Source: Streptomyces alanosinicus
Lineage (GTDB): Bacteria; Actinomycetota; Actinomycetes; Streptomycetales; Streptomycetaceae
NCBI RefSeq assembly: GCF_014650595.1
Contig: NZ_BMVG01000034.1
Location: forward strand, 1-64,000
Length of the DNA: 64,000 bases
Direction: 5' to 3'
A program made the translations under genes and the position numbers. Below are positions 8,740-16,755 of the stretch, in pieces. Numbering within the stretch: the first letter of the stretch is position 1; each line of letters starts with the position of its first letter. The notes under the pieces are model-generated. The model saw nothing but the letters and a program-made list of their open reading frames with translations, was not told the origin of the DNA and did not search any database.

Positions 8740-9579
8740 TCAGCCCCGCAGTTCCAGGGTGCAGCACTTCACGCTGCCACCCGCCTTGAGGAGTTCGGTG
8801 AGGTCCACCCCTATCGGCTCGAAACCGCGCTCGGCGAGCCGCCCGGCGAGTCCGGTGGCCGACTTCGGAAGCAGCACGTGCTTGCCGTCCGAGAGCATGT
8901 TCAGCCCGAACACCGCGGCGTCCTCGTCGGTCGCGAGCACGGCGTCCGGGAACATGGCGCGCAGCACCGCCTGGCTGCCCTCGGTGAACGCCTTCGGGTA
9001 GTACGCCACCTCGTCCTCGGACAGCACCGCGAGCGCGGTGTCCAGGTGGTAGTACGACGGGTTCACCAGCCGGAGTCCGGTGACGGGCAGCCCGAAGAAC
9101 TCCTGTGCCTCGAAGTGCGAGCGCTGGTCGGTGCGGAAGCCCGTGCCGGCGAGCAGCCGGCGGCCGACGACCAGATAGTCGCCCTCGCCCTCGTTGATGT
9201 GCTCCGGCCAGTACAGCTCGTCGAAGCCCTGCCGCTGGAACCACTCCAGGTACAGGGGGCCCTCCGCGGTGCGCTCGACATGCCGGAAGCGAGCGCCGAA
9301 CACCTTGCCGTCGACCACGGTGGCGCCGTTGGCCGCGAAGACCATGTCGGGCAGGCCGGGAGCCGGCTCGATCTCCAGCACGGTGTGCCCGAGTTCCCGG
9401 TACAGATCGCGCAGCCCCTCCCACTGGCGCAGCGCGAGGCCGCCGTCCACGGGCTTGCCGGGGTTCATCCAGGGGTTGATGGAGTAGGTGACGCCGAAGT
9501 GGCGCGGGGGGCACATCAGGAACCGGCGCGGGGTCGCCGTCCGGGTCCGGTTGTCTGCCACGGACTGGTTCGCAGTCAT
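8740..9579 (-). CDS. amidinotransferase/DDAH-fold enzyme, arginine dihydrolase-like
   Basis: A 279-residue guanidino-group-modifying enzyme. Motifs are FGVTYSINPWMNP, DMVFAANG (Asp78, Asn84), NPSYYHLDTAL, and a C-terminal GGSVKCCTLELRG with the catalytic cysteine at 272 or 273. Classical dimethylargininase has a different residue at the Asn84 position; an Asn in this context recalls the cyanobacterial arginine dihydrolases ArgZ/AgrE, which convert arginine to ornithine, CO2 and ammonia. It may therefore supply ornithine or trim a guanidine intermediate for the cluster. Its start overlaps the stop of the PPTase gene by ATGA. Confidence 0.8.
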   Translation of the reverse strand: MTANQSVADNRTRTATPRRFLMCPPRHFGVTYSINPWMNPGKPVDGGLALRQWEGLRDLYRELGHTVLEIEPAPGLPDMVFAANGATVVDGKVFGARFRHVERTAEGPLYLEWFQRQGFDELYWPEHINEGEGDYLVVGRRLLAGTGFRTDQRSHFEAQEFFGLPVTGLRLVNPSYYHLDTALAVLSEDEVAYYPKAFTEGSQAVLRAMFPDAVLATDEDAAVFGLNMLSDGKHVLLPKSATGLAGRLAERGFEPIGVDLTELLKAGGSVKCCTLELRG

Positions 9580-10358
9580 GCGTGTTGCTCTCCTGAATAG
9601 GCGAATGAATGGGCGAAGCGGGCGGCATCGAGGTCGCTCCCGCCGTCGAGGGCGGGGGTGGTGTGCGCGACGGCGGCAGCGATCAGCCGGCCGTCCGGGC
9701 TGCTCCAGTCGGCGAACCGCCAGTCGGCGAGGAGCCGGTCGGCGTGCCGCCCGTCGGCCGACCGCCGGCCGGCCGGTGCGCCGGAGGCCGCGAGGTCGGT
9801 TCCGCGCAGTTCGCCGAGCGTTGTCACGCCCACCTTCACCAGGGCCTCCTTGCGCACCCACAGCCGGAGGAAGGACCGTGCGGGGTCGGGGTCGGCGTGG
9901 ACCGCGGCGAGTTCGGCGGGGGCCAGGGCCCGGGCGGCCACCCGCGGGGAGAACACCGCGTCCGCGGCGTCCTCCACATCCACACCGACCGGGCCCATGC
10001 CTGCGGCGCCGGCGACGGCGCCCCTGGCGTGGGAGAGGCTCACGCCCACGTCGGGCCGGTCGCGCAGGAACGGCCGGCCGTGGTCCTCGCCGCCGCACTC
10101 GGCGCAGCGTTGACCGAGCACCAGGGCGGCGGGGTCCACGTCCAGCAGACGCGCCGCGCACAGCCGTACCAGCACATGCGCGGCCAGGTAGTCCGCGCGG
10201 CGCTCCCCCGCCGGCAGCCGGGCGGCCCGGTCCCGTTCGTACGGGGCGAGCGTGACGGCGTCCAGCAGCGGCAGGACGTCCTCGGTGGCGCGAACCAGGG
10301 CGAGGGGGGTGGGCGTGCCGGGGCTCGGGCTCGTGGTACGCGGCGGCCGGGTGGACAC
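9576..10358 (-). CDS. 4'-phosphopantetheinyl transferase (Sfp type)
   Basis: A 260-residue enzyme that would convert apo carrier proteins to the holo form using coenzyme A. The defining motifs are visible: DVGVSLSHARGAVAGA, the Mg-binding GVDVEDAAD, and WVRKEALVK, the equivalent of the family's W/F-xxKEAxxK helix. The length fits the Sfp/AcpT group. The tail after the last motif is rich in Ala/Asp/Arg with an ADRLLADWRFADW quasi-repeat. It lies between the reductase gene (77 bases upstream) and the arginine-dihydrolase-like gene (ATGA overlap). The cluster has three carrier domains it could activate: two free proteins and the NRPS PCP. Confidence 0.9.
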   Translation of the reverse strand: MSTRPPRTTSPSPGTPTPLALVRATEDVLPLLDAVTLAPYERDRAARLPAGERRADYLAAHVLVRLCAARLLDVDPAALVLGQRCAECGGEDHGRPFLRDRPDVGVSLSHARGAVAGAAGMGPVGVDVEDAADAVFSPRVAARALAPAELAAVHADPDPARSFLRLWVRKEALVKVGVTTLGELRGTDLAASGAPAGRRSADGRHADRLLADWRFADWSSPDGRLIAAAVAHTTPALDGGSDLDAARFAHSFAYSGEQHA

Positions 10359-10435
10359 TTCCTGTTCCTCCTCGTGTGGGGCGGATCCGGCCGTCCGTGC
10401 TGCGGTGCCGGGTGGTGCGCGTGCCGGGGTGCAGG

Positions 10436-11140
10436 TCAGTGGCCCATGCCGACCCCTCCGTCGACGCGCAGCACGGTGCCGGTGACATAGCCCGCGTCCT
10501 CGCCGGTGAGGTAGCCGACCGCCGCCGCGACCTCGTCCGGGGTGGCCATACGGCGCATCGGCACCGTCGCCAGCAGGCTCTGCCGCTTCTCCTCGGGCAT
10601 GGCCGCCACCATGTCGGTGTCCGTGTAGCCGGGAGCGACGACGTTGACGGTGATGCCGTGGCCGGCCACCTCCCGCGCGAGTGACCGGGCGAAGCCGATC
10701 AAACCGGCCTTGGAGGCGGCGTAGTTGGTCTGTCCGACCGCGCCGGACAGCGCGACGGTGGAGGACATCAGGACGATGCGGCCCCAGCGGGCGCGCATCA
10801 TGCCGCGCAGCACAGGCTTGACTCCGTGGAACGCGCCGAGCAGATTGGTGTGCAGCGGCGCCTCGAAGTCCTCGGCGGTCATGGCGGCGAACGGCCGGTC
10901 CCGGGTGATGCCCGCGTTGTGGACGAGCACCTCCACCGGGCCCAGTTCCGCCTTGACCTGTGCGCAGGCCTCGGTCACCGCCTCCGCGTCGGTGACATCG
11001 CAGCGTACGGCGGACAGCCCGGCGGGCGGCTCACCGGAGCGGTGGCTGACGGCGACCCGGTCGCCGCGGGCGGCCAGATGCCGGGCGACGGCCAGGCCGA
11101 TCCCGCGGTTCCCGCCGAGTACCAGGGCAGTACGGGGCAT
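10436..11140 (-). CDS. 3-oxoacyl-ACP reductase-like SDR (FabG type)
   Basis: A 234-residue short-chain dehydrogenase. NADPH-binding GGNRGIG at residues 9-15, HNAG at 74-77, catalytic Ser127, Tyr140 and Lys144 (YAASK), and the C-terminal GTVLRVDGG loop match FabG-type ketoreductases. The ATG at 11140 has GGAGAAGGG upstream; the longer frame to 11176 does not. It starts 43 bases after the NRPS gene. With the KS pair, ACP and crotonase transcribed in the opposite direction it could complete a reductive acyl-extension cycle; alternatively it tailors the peptide. Confidence 0.88.
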   Translation of the reverse strand: MPRTALVLGGNRGIGLAVARHLAARGDRVAVSHRSGEPPAGLSAVRCDVTDAEAVTEACAQVKAELGPVEVLVHNAGITRDRPFAAMTAEDFEAPLHTNLLGAFHGVKPVLRGMMRARWGRIVLMSSTVALSGAVGQTNYAASKAGLIGFARSLAREVAGHGITVNVVAPGYTDTDMVAAMPEEKRQSLLATVPMRRMATPDEVAAAVGYLTGEDAGYVTGTVLRVDGGVGMGH

Positions 11141-11183
11141 AGTGCGAGCCCTTCTCCGTTTCGTGTCCGGTCCCACGGGACCG

Positions 11184-14100
11184 CTAGCGGTCCAGCTGCG
11201 GGGCGGTGTTGTCGAGCGCGTCCAGCGCCTTGGCCACCAGGTCGCCGATCTCCCGGGCGGGGCGGGCGTTCATCATCTCCATGTGGGCGCAGGCGATCCG
11301 GTGCTCCAGCAGCCGGCCCTCGACATACGGCAGCCAGGGCTCGCGGAAGGTCGGCGGCCGGCCCGGTTCCTCGGCGGCGACGAAGAACAGCACGTCGCCG
11401 CGGTAGCGTTCGGGACGGAACTGGTCGCGCACCCGGATCAGGTTCTCCACGACCGCCAGCAGCCGCTTCTCGTCGGGCACGACCTGGCGTACGGCGGCCG
11501 TCTCGGCCTCGATCAGCTCCCACACGTCCGCAGGGGTGTGCTCGTCGCCGGTGACCATCACCGTGTCCAGCATCGCGACCAGTTCGACCCGCTCGCCCTC
11601 GGCCTGCAGCCGTGCGGCCAGTGAGTGGGCGACCAGGCCGCCGAAGGACCAGCCGAGCAGCCGGTACGGCCCGTGCGGGCGGACGGCGCGGATCTGGCTC
11701 AGATAGTCGTCGAGCAGTTCCACGTAGCTGTCGGACATCTCGTCGGCGGTGGTGATGCCGCGGGCCTGGAGGGCGTACACCGGCTGTTCGGAGTCGAGCC
11801 TGCGCATCAGCGCGGCATAGCTCCAGCTGAGCCCGAATCCCGGGTGGACGCAGAACAGCGGGGGCCTGCTGCCGCGGGTGCGCAGCGGCAGCAGCACCCC
11901 GAAGTCGTCTGTCGGGGCCGCTTTCGCGGCGGCCGCTGCCGCCGGTGCGGCGGGGTCCGGGCGCAGCCGCTGCGCCAGGCCCTGCACGGTCGGCGTCTCG
12001 AACAGGTCACGCACGGTCAGCTCGGTGCCCAGCCGCGCGCAGATCCGGCGGACCAGCCGGATCGCCAGCAGGGAGTGTCCGCCGATGTCGAAGAAGCTGT
12101 CGGTGGCCGACACCTCGGGCAGACCGAGCGCCTCGGCGAACAGCGCGGCGAGGGTGATCTCGTCTTCGGTACGGGGCGGCCGGCCCGCGAGGGCGCCGAA
12201 GCCGGGGTCGGGCAGCCGGCCGCGGTCCAGCTTGCCGGCGGGCGACAGCGGCAACGCGTCGAGCGGTACGACGGCGGCCGGGACCATGTACTCGGGCAGC
12301 AGCCGGGCGAGCGCGGCGCGCAGTCGGTCCGGGGCCGGTGCGGCGCCCGGTGCCGGTGTGACGTAACCGACCAGCCGGCGTTCGCCCTGGCCGTCCTCGT
12401 GCACGACGACGACGGCCTGGGACACCTCGGGCTGTGCTCCGAGGACCGCCTCCACCTCGCTCAACTCGACCCGGAAGCCGCGGAGTTTGACCTGGTCGTC
12501 GGTGCGTCCGACGTACTGGAGCTGTCCGTCGGGCCGGCGCAGCACGATGTCGCCGGAGCGGTACATGCGCGCTCCGGGCTCCCCGAAGGGGTCGGGGACG
12601 AAGCGGGCCTCGGTGAGGTCGGGCCGGTGCAGATAGCCACGGGTGACGCCGGCGCCGGCGATGTACAGTTCGCCGGGCACGCCCACGGGCAGGGGCCGCA
12701 TCCGGTCGTCGAGGACGTACAGGCGGGTGTTGCGCAGCGGGCGGCCGATGGGCGGCGCCTCCCGCGCGGCCCCGTCCGCTTCGGTGCCCTGGGGCGCGGA
12801 CGCGCTGGCGTACACCGTCGTCTCGGTCGGGCCGTAGGCGTTGACCAGCCGGGCGCCGGGTACGGCGGCCCGCAGCCGGGCGGCGACCTGCGGGGTCAGT
12901 GCCTCGCCCGCGAGGACGAGGTGGTCGGCGCGCAGATCAGGGGCGCCGTCGGCGATCAGCCGGTCCAGGACCGAGGGGACACCGCTGACGAGTGTGCCCT
13001 GCCAGCCGCCGCGTTCGCCGATCTCCAGCAGGTCGCGGACGATTTCGATGCTGCCGCCGTTGAGCAGCGGCCCGAGGATCTCGAACACGGAGACGTCGAA
13101 GCTGAGGGAGGTAGCGGCGAGCACCCGCCCGAGCCCGTCACCGAAGGCGTCGGCCGCCCACGCGACGAGGTTGGCGATGTTGCGGTGGGTGACCGCGACG
13201 CCCTTGGGCCGGCCGGTCGAGCCGGAGGTGTAGATGACATAGGCGGTGTGGTCGGCGGTCACGGCGGACGCGAACGGGTCCTCGCCGGGCGCCTTGAGAA
13301 GGGCCGTCACCTGCGGGTCGTCCAGCAGCAGGACCGGGGGTGCGCCGGGCCCGGCCGGGAGGCTGGCGACGGCGGAGGTCTCGCTGATCACCAAGGCGGG
13401 GGCGGCGTCCTGCACCATGAACGCCAGTCGCTCTCGCGGATATACCGGGTCGAGCGGCACATAGGCGGCTCCGGCGCGCAGCACGGCGAGCAGGGCGACG
13501 ACGGTGGTCGTGGAGCGGCGGGTCGCCAGGCCCACGAAGTCGCCCTCGCGGACGCCGCGTTCGGTAAGCAGCCGGGCCATCCGGGCGGAGCGCCGGTCGA
13601 GGTCGCGGTAGCTGAGGCGGTCCGTGCCGCAGACGACGGCGAGGGCGTCGCCCCGCCGGGCGGCCTGCCGGGCGAACAGGGCCGGCGCGGTGTCGTCGGT
13701 CCGGGGCGCGCCGGTGTCGTTCCAGTGGTGCAGGACGCGCCGTCGCTCCTCCTCGTCCATCAGGTCGAGGTCGGCGAGGGGGACGCGGGGATCGGTGCAG
13801 ACGCCGACGAGCAGGTGGGCGAGGTGGTCCGCGAGGGCATGGACGGTACGCGCGTCGAAGCGCTCGGTGTCGTACTCGACGTAGAACCGGATGTCGTCCC
13901 CCGCCTCCACGAAGGTGAGCATCAGCTCGAACGCGGCCGTGGAGTTGGCTATCGGCAGCGACTCCACGAGCAGCCCGGCTTCCGGCTCTGCCGCGGGACC
14001 GGTGCGGACGTGGTTGAGGGCCAGTTGGAAGACCGGCTGACGGCCCGCGGACCGGGGCGGGTTGACGGCGTGGACCAGTTCGTGGAAGGCCACGCCCTGA

Positions 14101-15083
14101 TGGCGCAGCGCCTGGAAGGTACGGCCCTGGACCTGGCGCAGCAGCGGCAGGAAGTCCTCGTCGGCGTCGAACCCGATGCGCAGCGGCATGGTGTTGACCG
14201 TCAGGGCGACCAGGCCTTCGGAGCCCGGTTCCAGCCGGGTGGACAGGGGCACGCCGAGCACGATGTCGCGCTCGCCGGTGTAGCGGCCGAACAGGGCGAA
14301 GGCACCGGCGGCCAGTACGGAGAAGAGGCTCGCGCGGTGTTCGGTGGCGAGCGCGCGCAACCGGGCCGCCACCGGTTTCGGCAGGTCCCGGCGGTGGGTG
14401 GCCGCGCGCCGGCGGGTGGTGCCGCCGAGCCGGGCCATGGGCAGGTCCAGGGTGGCGGGCGCGCCGTCGAGTTCGGTGCGCCAGTGTTGCAGGGCCCGGG
14501 TCCGGCGCCGGTCGAAGGCCTTGGAGAGCCGGGCGGCGACATGGTCGGCGTATCCGAGGGCGGGCGGCGGCAGCGGGTTCTGCCGTCCCTCGGCGCGGGC
14601 CGCGTAGAGGGGGCCGAACTCGCGGGCGAGTACGTCGAGGGAGTCGCCGTCCGCGATGCTGTGGTGCGCCACGAGCAGCAGGACGTGCCGCTGCCCGCCG
14701 AGTCGGAACAGGGCGGCCCGCAGCAGTGGCGCCCGGTCGAGCGGGAACGGCCGGTCCTGGGCTTCGGTGAAGTACCGGTCGAGGACGGCGTCGGCGGGGT
14801 CCTGGTCCGGGGCCGCGAGGTCGACCTCCTCCAGGGGCACGGTCACCGCGTCCGCGATCGTCTGCCGCGGCCCGCCCTCGTGCTCGGTGATGCTCACCCG
14901 CAGCGCCTCGTGCCGCTCGGTCAGCGCGCGCAGCGCGCCGTCGACGGCGGCGCGGTCGAGCGGGCCGGTGAGCCGCAGCGCCAGGGCCAGGTTGTGGGTG
15001 CCCGGCCGGCCGTGTGCCGCCTCGGCGAACAGCACGCTCTCTTGGGTGGGGAGGAGGGGAAGGCTCCTGGCCTCAGTGTTCAT
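11184..15083 (-). CDS. single-module NRPS: condensation-adenylation-PCP-thioesterase
   Basis: A 1299-residue protein. The condensation domain covers about 10-440 with the HHxxxDG motif at 140-146 (HHSIADG). The adenylation domain covers about 465-970, with YTSGSTGRPKG, NAYGPTETT, YRSGD and the Lys-containing LSPAGKLDRG. The PCP has its pantetheine Ser at 1004 (GGHSLL), and the thioesterase, from about 1075, has Ser1146 in GWSFGG. Aligning by eye to GrsA, the specificity positions read D-V-F-S-V-A-A-V-Y; I do not assign a substrate. A module starting with C must accept an acyl or aminoacyl donor from another carrier, probably one of the two free ACPs here. It is the first gene of its transcript. 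Confidence 0.95.
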   Translation of the reverse strand: MNTEARSLPLLPTQESVLFAEAAHGRPGTHNLALALRLTGPLDRAAVDGALRALTERHEALRVSITEHEGGPRQTIADAVTVPLEEVDLAAPDQDPADAVLDRYFTEAQDRPFPLDRAPLLRAALFRLGGQRHVLLLVAHHSIADGDSLDVLAREFGPLYAARAEGRQNPLPPPALGYADHVAARLSKAFDRRRTRALQHWRTELDGAPATLDLPMARLGGTTRRRAATHRRDLPKPVAARLRALATEHRASLFSVLAAGAFALFGRYTGERDIVLGVPLSTRLEPGSEGLVALTVNTMPLRIGFDADEDFLPLLRQVQGRTFQALRHQGVAFHELVHAVNPPRSAGRQPVFQLALNHVRTGPAAEPEAGLLVESLPIANSTAAFELMLTFVEAGDDIRFYVEYDTERFDARTVHALADHLAHLLVGVCTDPRVPLADLDLMDEEERRRVLHHWNDTGAPRTDDTAPALFARQAARRGDALAVVCGTDRLSYRDLDRRSARMARLLTERGVREGDFVGLATRRSTTTVVALLAVLRAGAAYVPLDPVYPRERLAFMVQDAAPALVISETSAVASLPAGPGAPPVLLLDDPQVTALLKAPGEDPFASAVTADHTAYVIYTSGSTGRPKGVAVTHRNIANLVAWAADAFGDGLGRVLAATSLSFDVSVFEILGPLLNGGSIEIVRDLLEIGERGGWQGTLVSGVPSVLDRLIADGAPDLRADHLVLAGEALTPQVAARLRAAVPGARLVNAYGPTETTVYASASAPQGTEADGAAREAPPIGRPLRNTRLYVLDDRMRPLPVGVPGELYIAGAGVTRGYLHRPDLTEARFVPDPFGEPGARMYRSGDIVLRRPDGQLQYVGRTDDQVKLRGFRVELSEVEAVLGAQPEVSQAVVVVHEDGQGERRLVGYVTPAPGAAPAPDRLRAALARLLPEYMVPAAVVPLDALPLSPAGKLDRGRLPDPGFGALAGRPPRTEDEITLAALFAEALGLPEVSATDSFFDIGGHSLLAIRLVRRICARLGTELTVRDLFETPTVQGLAQRLRPDPAAPAAAAAAKAAPTDDFGVLLPLRTRGSRPPLFCVHPGFGLSWSYAALMRRLDSEQPVYALQARGITTADEMSDSYVELLDDYLSQIRAVRPHGPYRLLGWSFGGLVAHSLAARLQAEGERVELVAMLDTVMVTGDEHTPADVWELIEAETAAVRQVVPDEKRLLAVVENLIRVRDQFRPERYRGDVLFFVAAEEPGRPPTFREPWLPYVEGRLLEHRIACAHMEMMNARPAREIGDLVAKALDALDNTAPQLDR

Positions 15084-15474
15084 GTCTAGTCCCGTCGGCA
15101 GGGGGCGGGCGGTCCGACTTCCGGGCGGCTCGGGCGGAGTCCGGGGCGCGGGTGGCGAGGCGGTGCGGGTGCGATCCGGGCGGCGCGGGCCGCGGCCCGG
15201 GGATCACGGCCCGGGGACCACGGCCCGCGGAGCGCGGTCACGGTCGTGCCAGGGGGGTGCGGTGTGCCGGGCGGACGCGGTCGGCGGCGTCCGCCCGGCG
15301 GAATGCGCGGGCTGGCGGGGCCCGGACCGGAGCACGGCCCGGGGGTCGGTCGTTCGGATCGTGCCGGGGTCGGCGGCCCCGTCGGACGCCGTCGACCGGC
15401 CCGGGGCCGACCTGGCCCTGCGACCTGGTCCGGCGAACTGATCCGGCGGACTGATCCGGAACAAGAGTCCAGTC
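15084..15474. promoter_or_regulatory. GC-rich spacer upstream of the NRPS gene, likely promoter region
   Basis: 391 bases separate the PLP-enzyme gene from the NRPS start, far longer than any other gap in this leftward gene series, so a separate promoter is likely. The stretch holds short direct repeats, including two close copies of CTGATCCGG (about 15437-15459) and repeated CACGGCCCG units (about 15206-15233). No gene or clear sigma motif is visible. Confidence 0.45.
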
Positions 15475-16755
15475 CTAGGCGGGGGTGACCCGCGGTGTGT
15501 TCGGGTCGGTGGCGAGGAATGCGACGGCGCGAGCGGCGAAGTCCTCAAGGGTCTCGTCCGGCGTCGCGGCGGAGATGTACATCGGCTCCTCGATGTCCGG
15601 CGCCAGGTGATAGCCGTCCTTCCGGATGCCCGCGTACAGCGTGGTGTAGGGCGAGTGCGGCTGGGCCGCGACATCCGCCTTGCGGCGGACCGGGGTGCCG
15701 CGCGGGACGAAGATGAACGCGAAGATGCTGCCGGTGCGCACGAAGTGGAAGTCGAGCCCCTTCTCGGCCCGGTGGCGCTCCACCGCCGCCTCCAGCAGGG
15801 CGCCCTTGCGCTCCAGCTCTTCGTAGAAGCCGGGCTCCGCGAGCACGTCGAGCGTGGCGAGGCCGGCCGCCATGGTCAGCGGGTTGCCGGCCAGGGTGCC
15901 GCCCTGCAGGACCCGCTCCTCGTCGAGCAGCCGCATGATGTCTCGGCGGCCGCCGAACGCGCCGACGGGCGTGCCACCACCGATGATCTTGCCGAACGCG
16001 GTGAGGTCGGGGGTGACCCCGAGCAGGTTGCTCGCGGGGCCGTAGGTGAGCCGGAAACCGGTGATGACCTCGTCGAAGATCAGTACCGCGCCCTCGCGGT
16101 CACAGATGCGGCGCAGGTCGGCGAGGAAGCCGTCCTCGGGCAGCACGAGGGACATGTTGCAGGCGATGGGTTCCACGACGACGGCCGCGATCTCGCCGGG
16201 ATGCTCGGCGAAGGCGCGCTCGACGCTCGCGGTGTCGTTGTACTCGGCGTAGACGTTGGAACGCATCGCGGCCGGGTCGAGACCGGCGTCGCGCATGCGG
16301 GCCTCGTCCTTGTTCTGCACCAGGTCGAAGTGGCCGTGGTAACCGCCGTTGAAGCGCAGCACTCCGGTGCGTCCGGTGTAGGCCCTGGCCAGCCGGAGCG
16401 TGGACATCACGGCCTCGGTGCCGCTGCACACGAAGCGCAGTTGCTCCAGGTGTCCGGCGGTCGCGGTGATGCGCTCGGCCAGCTCGATCTCCTGCACGCA
16501 GTACGTGCCGAACAGGGTGCCGTCCACGGCCTGGCGGGCGATGGCGGAGCTGACGGCCTGCGGCGCATGGCCGAGGATCAGCGGCCCGAAGCCGTACATG
16601 AAGTCGATGTACCGGGTGCCGTCGATGTCGTGGAGGTACTGCCCGTGGGCCTCGGCGACGACCAGGGGCTCGGTCTCCACGTTGCGGCAGGCGCGCAGCG
16701 GCGAGCTGGCGCCGATCGGGATGGTGTGCAGGGCACGCTTGATTTCCGGCCTCAT
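15475..16755 (-). CDS. PLP enzyme of the glutamate-1-semialdehyde 2,1-aminomutase family
   Basis: A 426-residue class III aminotransferase fold. SGTEA at 111-115, GGYHGH, Asp228 in IFDEVITGFR, and the PLP-binding Lys256 in FGKIIGGGTPVGAFGG match the GSA aminomutase group. A second copy of the tetrapyrrole enzyme HemL is not expected inside a biosynthetic operon, so a dedicated role is more likely, for example an intramolecular amino shift giving a beta-amino or diamino acid, as proposed for GSAM-like domains in some peptide pathways. Its start overlaps the stop of the ATP-grasp gene by ATGA. Confidence 0.88.
   Translation of the reverse strand: MRPEIKRALHTIPIGASSPLRACRNVETEPLVVAEAHGQYLHDIDGTRYIDFMYGFGPLILGHAPQAVSSAIARQAVDGTLFGTYCVQEIELAERITATAGHLEQLRFVCSGTEAVMSTLRLARAYTGRTGVLRFNGGYHGHFDLVQNKDEARMRDAGLDPAAMRSNVYAEYNDTASVERAFAEHPGEIAAVVVEPIACNMSLVLPEDGFLADLRRICDREGAVLIFDEVITGFRLTYGPASNLLGVTPDLTAFGKIIGGGTPVGAFGGRRDIMRLLDEERVLQGGTLAGNPLTMAAGLATLDVLAEPGFYEELERKGALLEAAVERHRAEKGLDFHFVRTGSIFAFIFVPRGTPVRRKADVAAQPHSPYTTLYAGIRKDGYHLAPDIEEPMYISAATPDETLEDFAARAVAFLATDPNTPRVTPA

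Noticed and set aside
11625..15089. A 1154-codon open frame on the plus strand opposite the NRPS gene
   Set aside because: It is the antisense shadow of a GC-rich gene: composition is Gly/Arg/Asp/Gln-heavy, with no domain, while the minus strand shows every NRPS motif in order.
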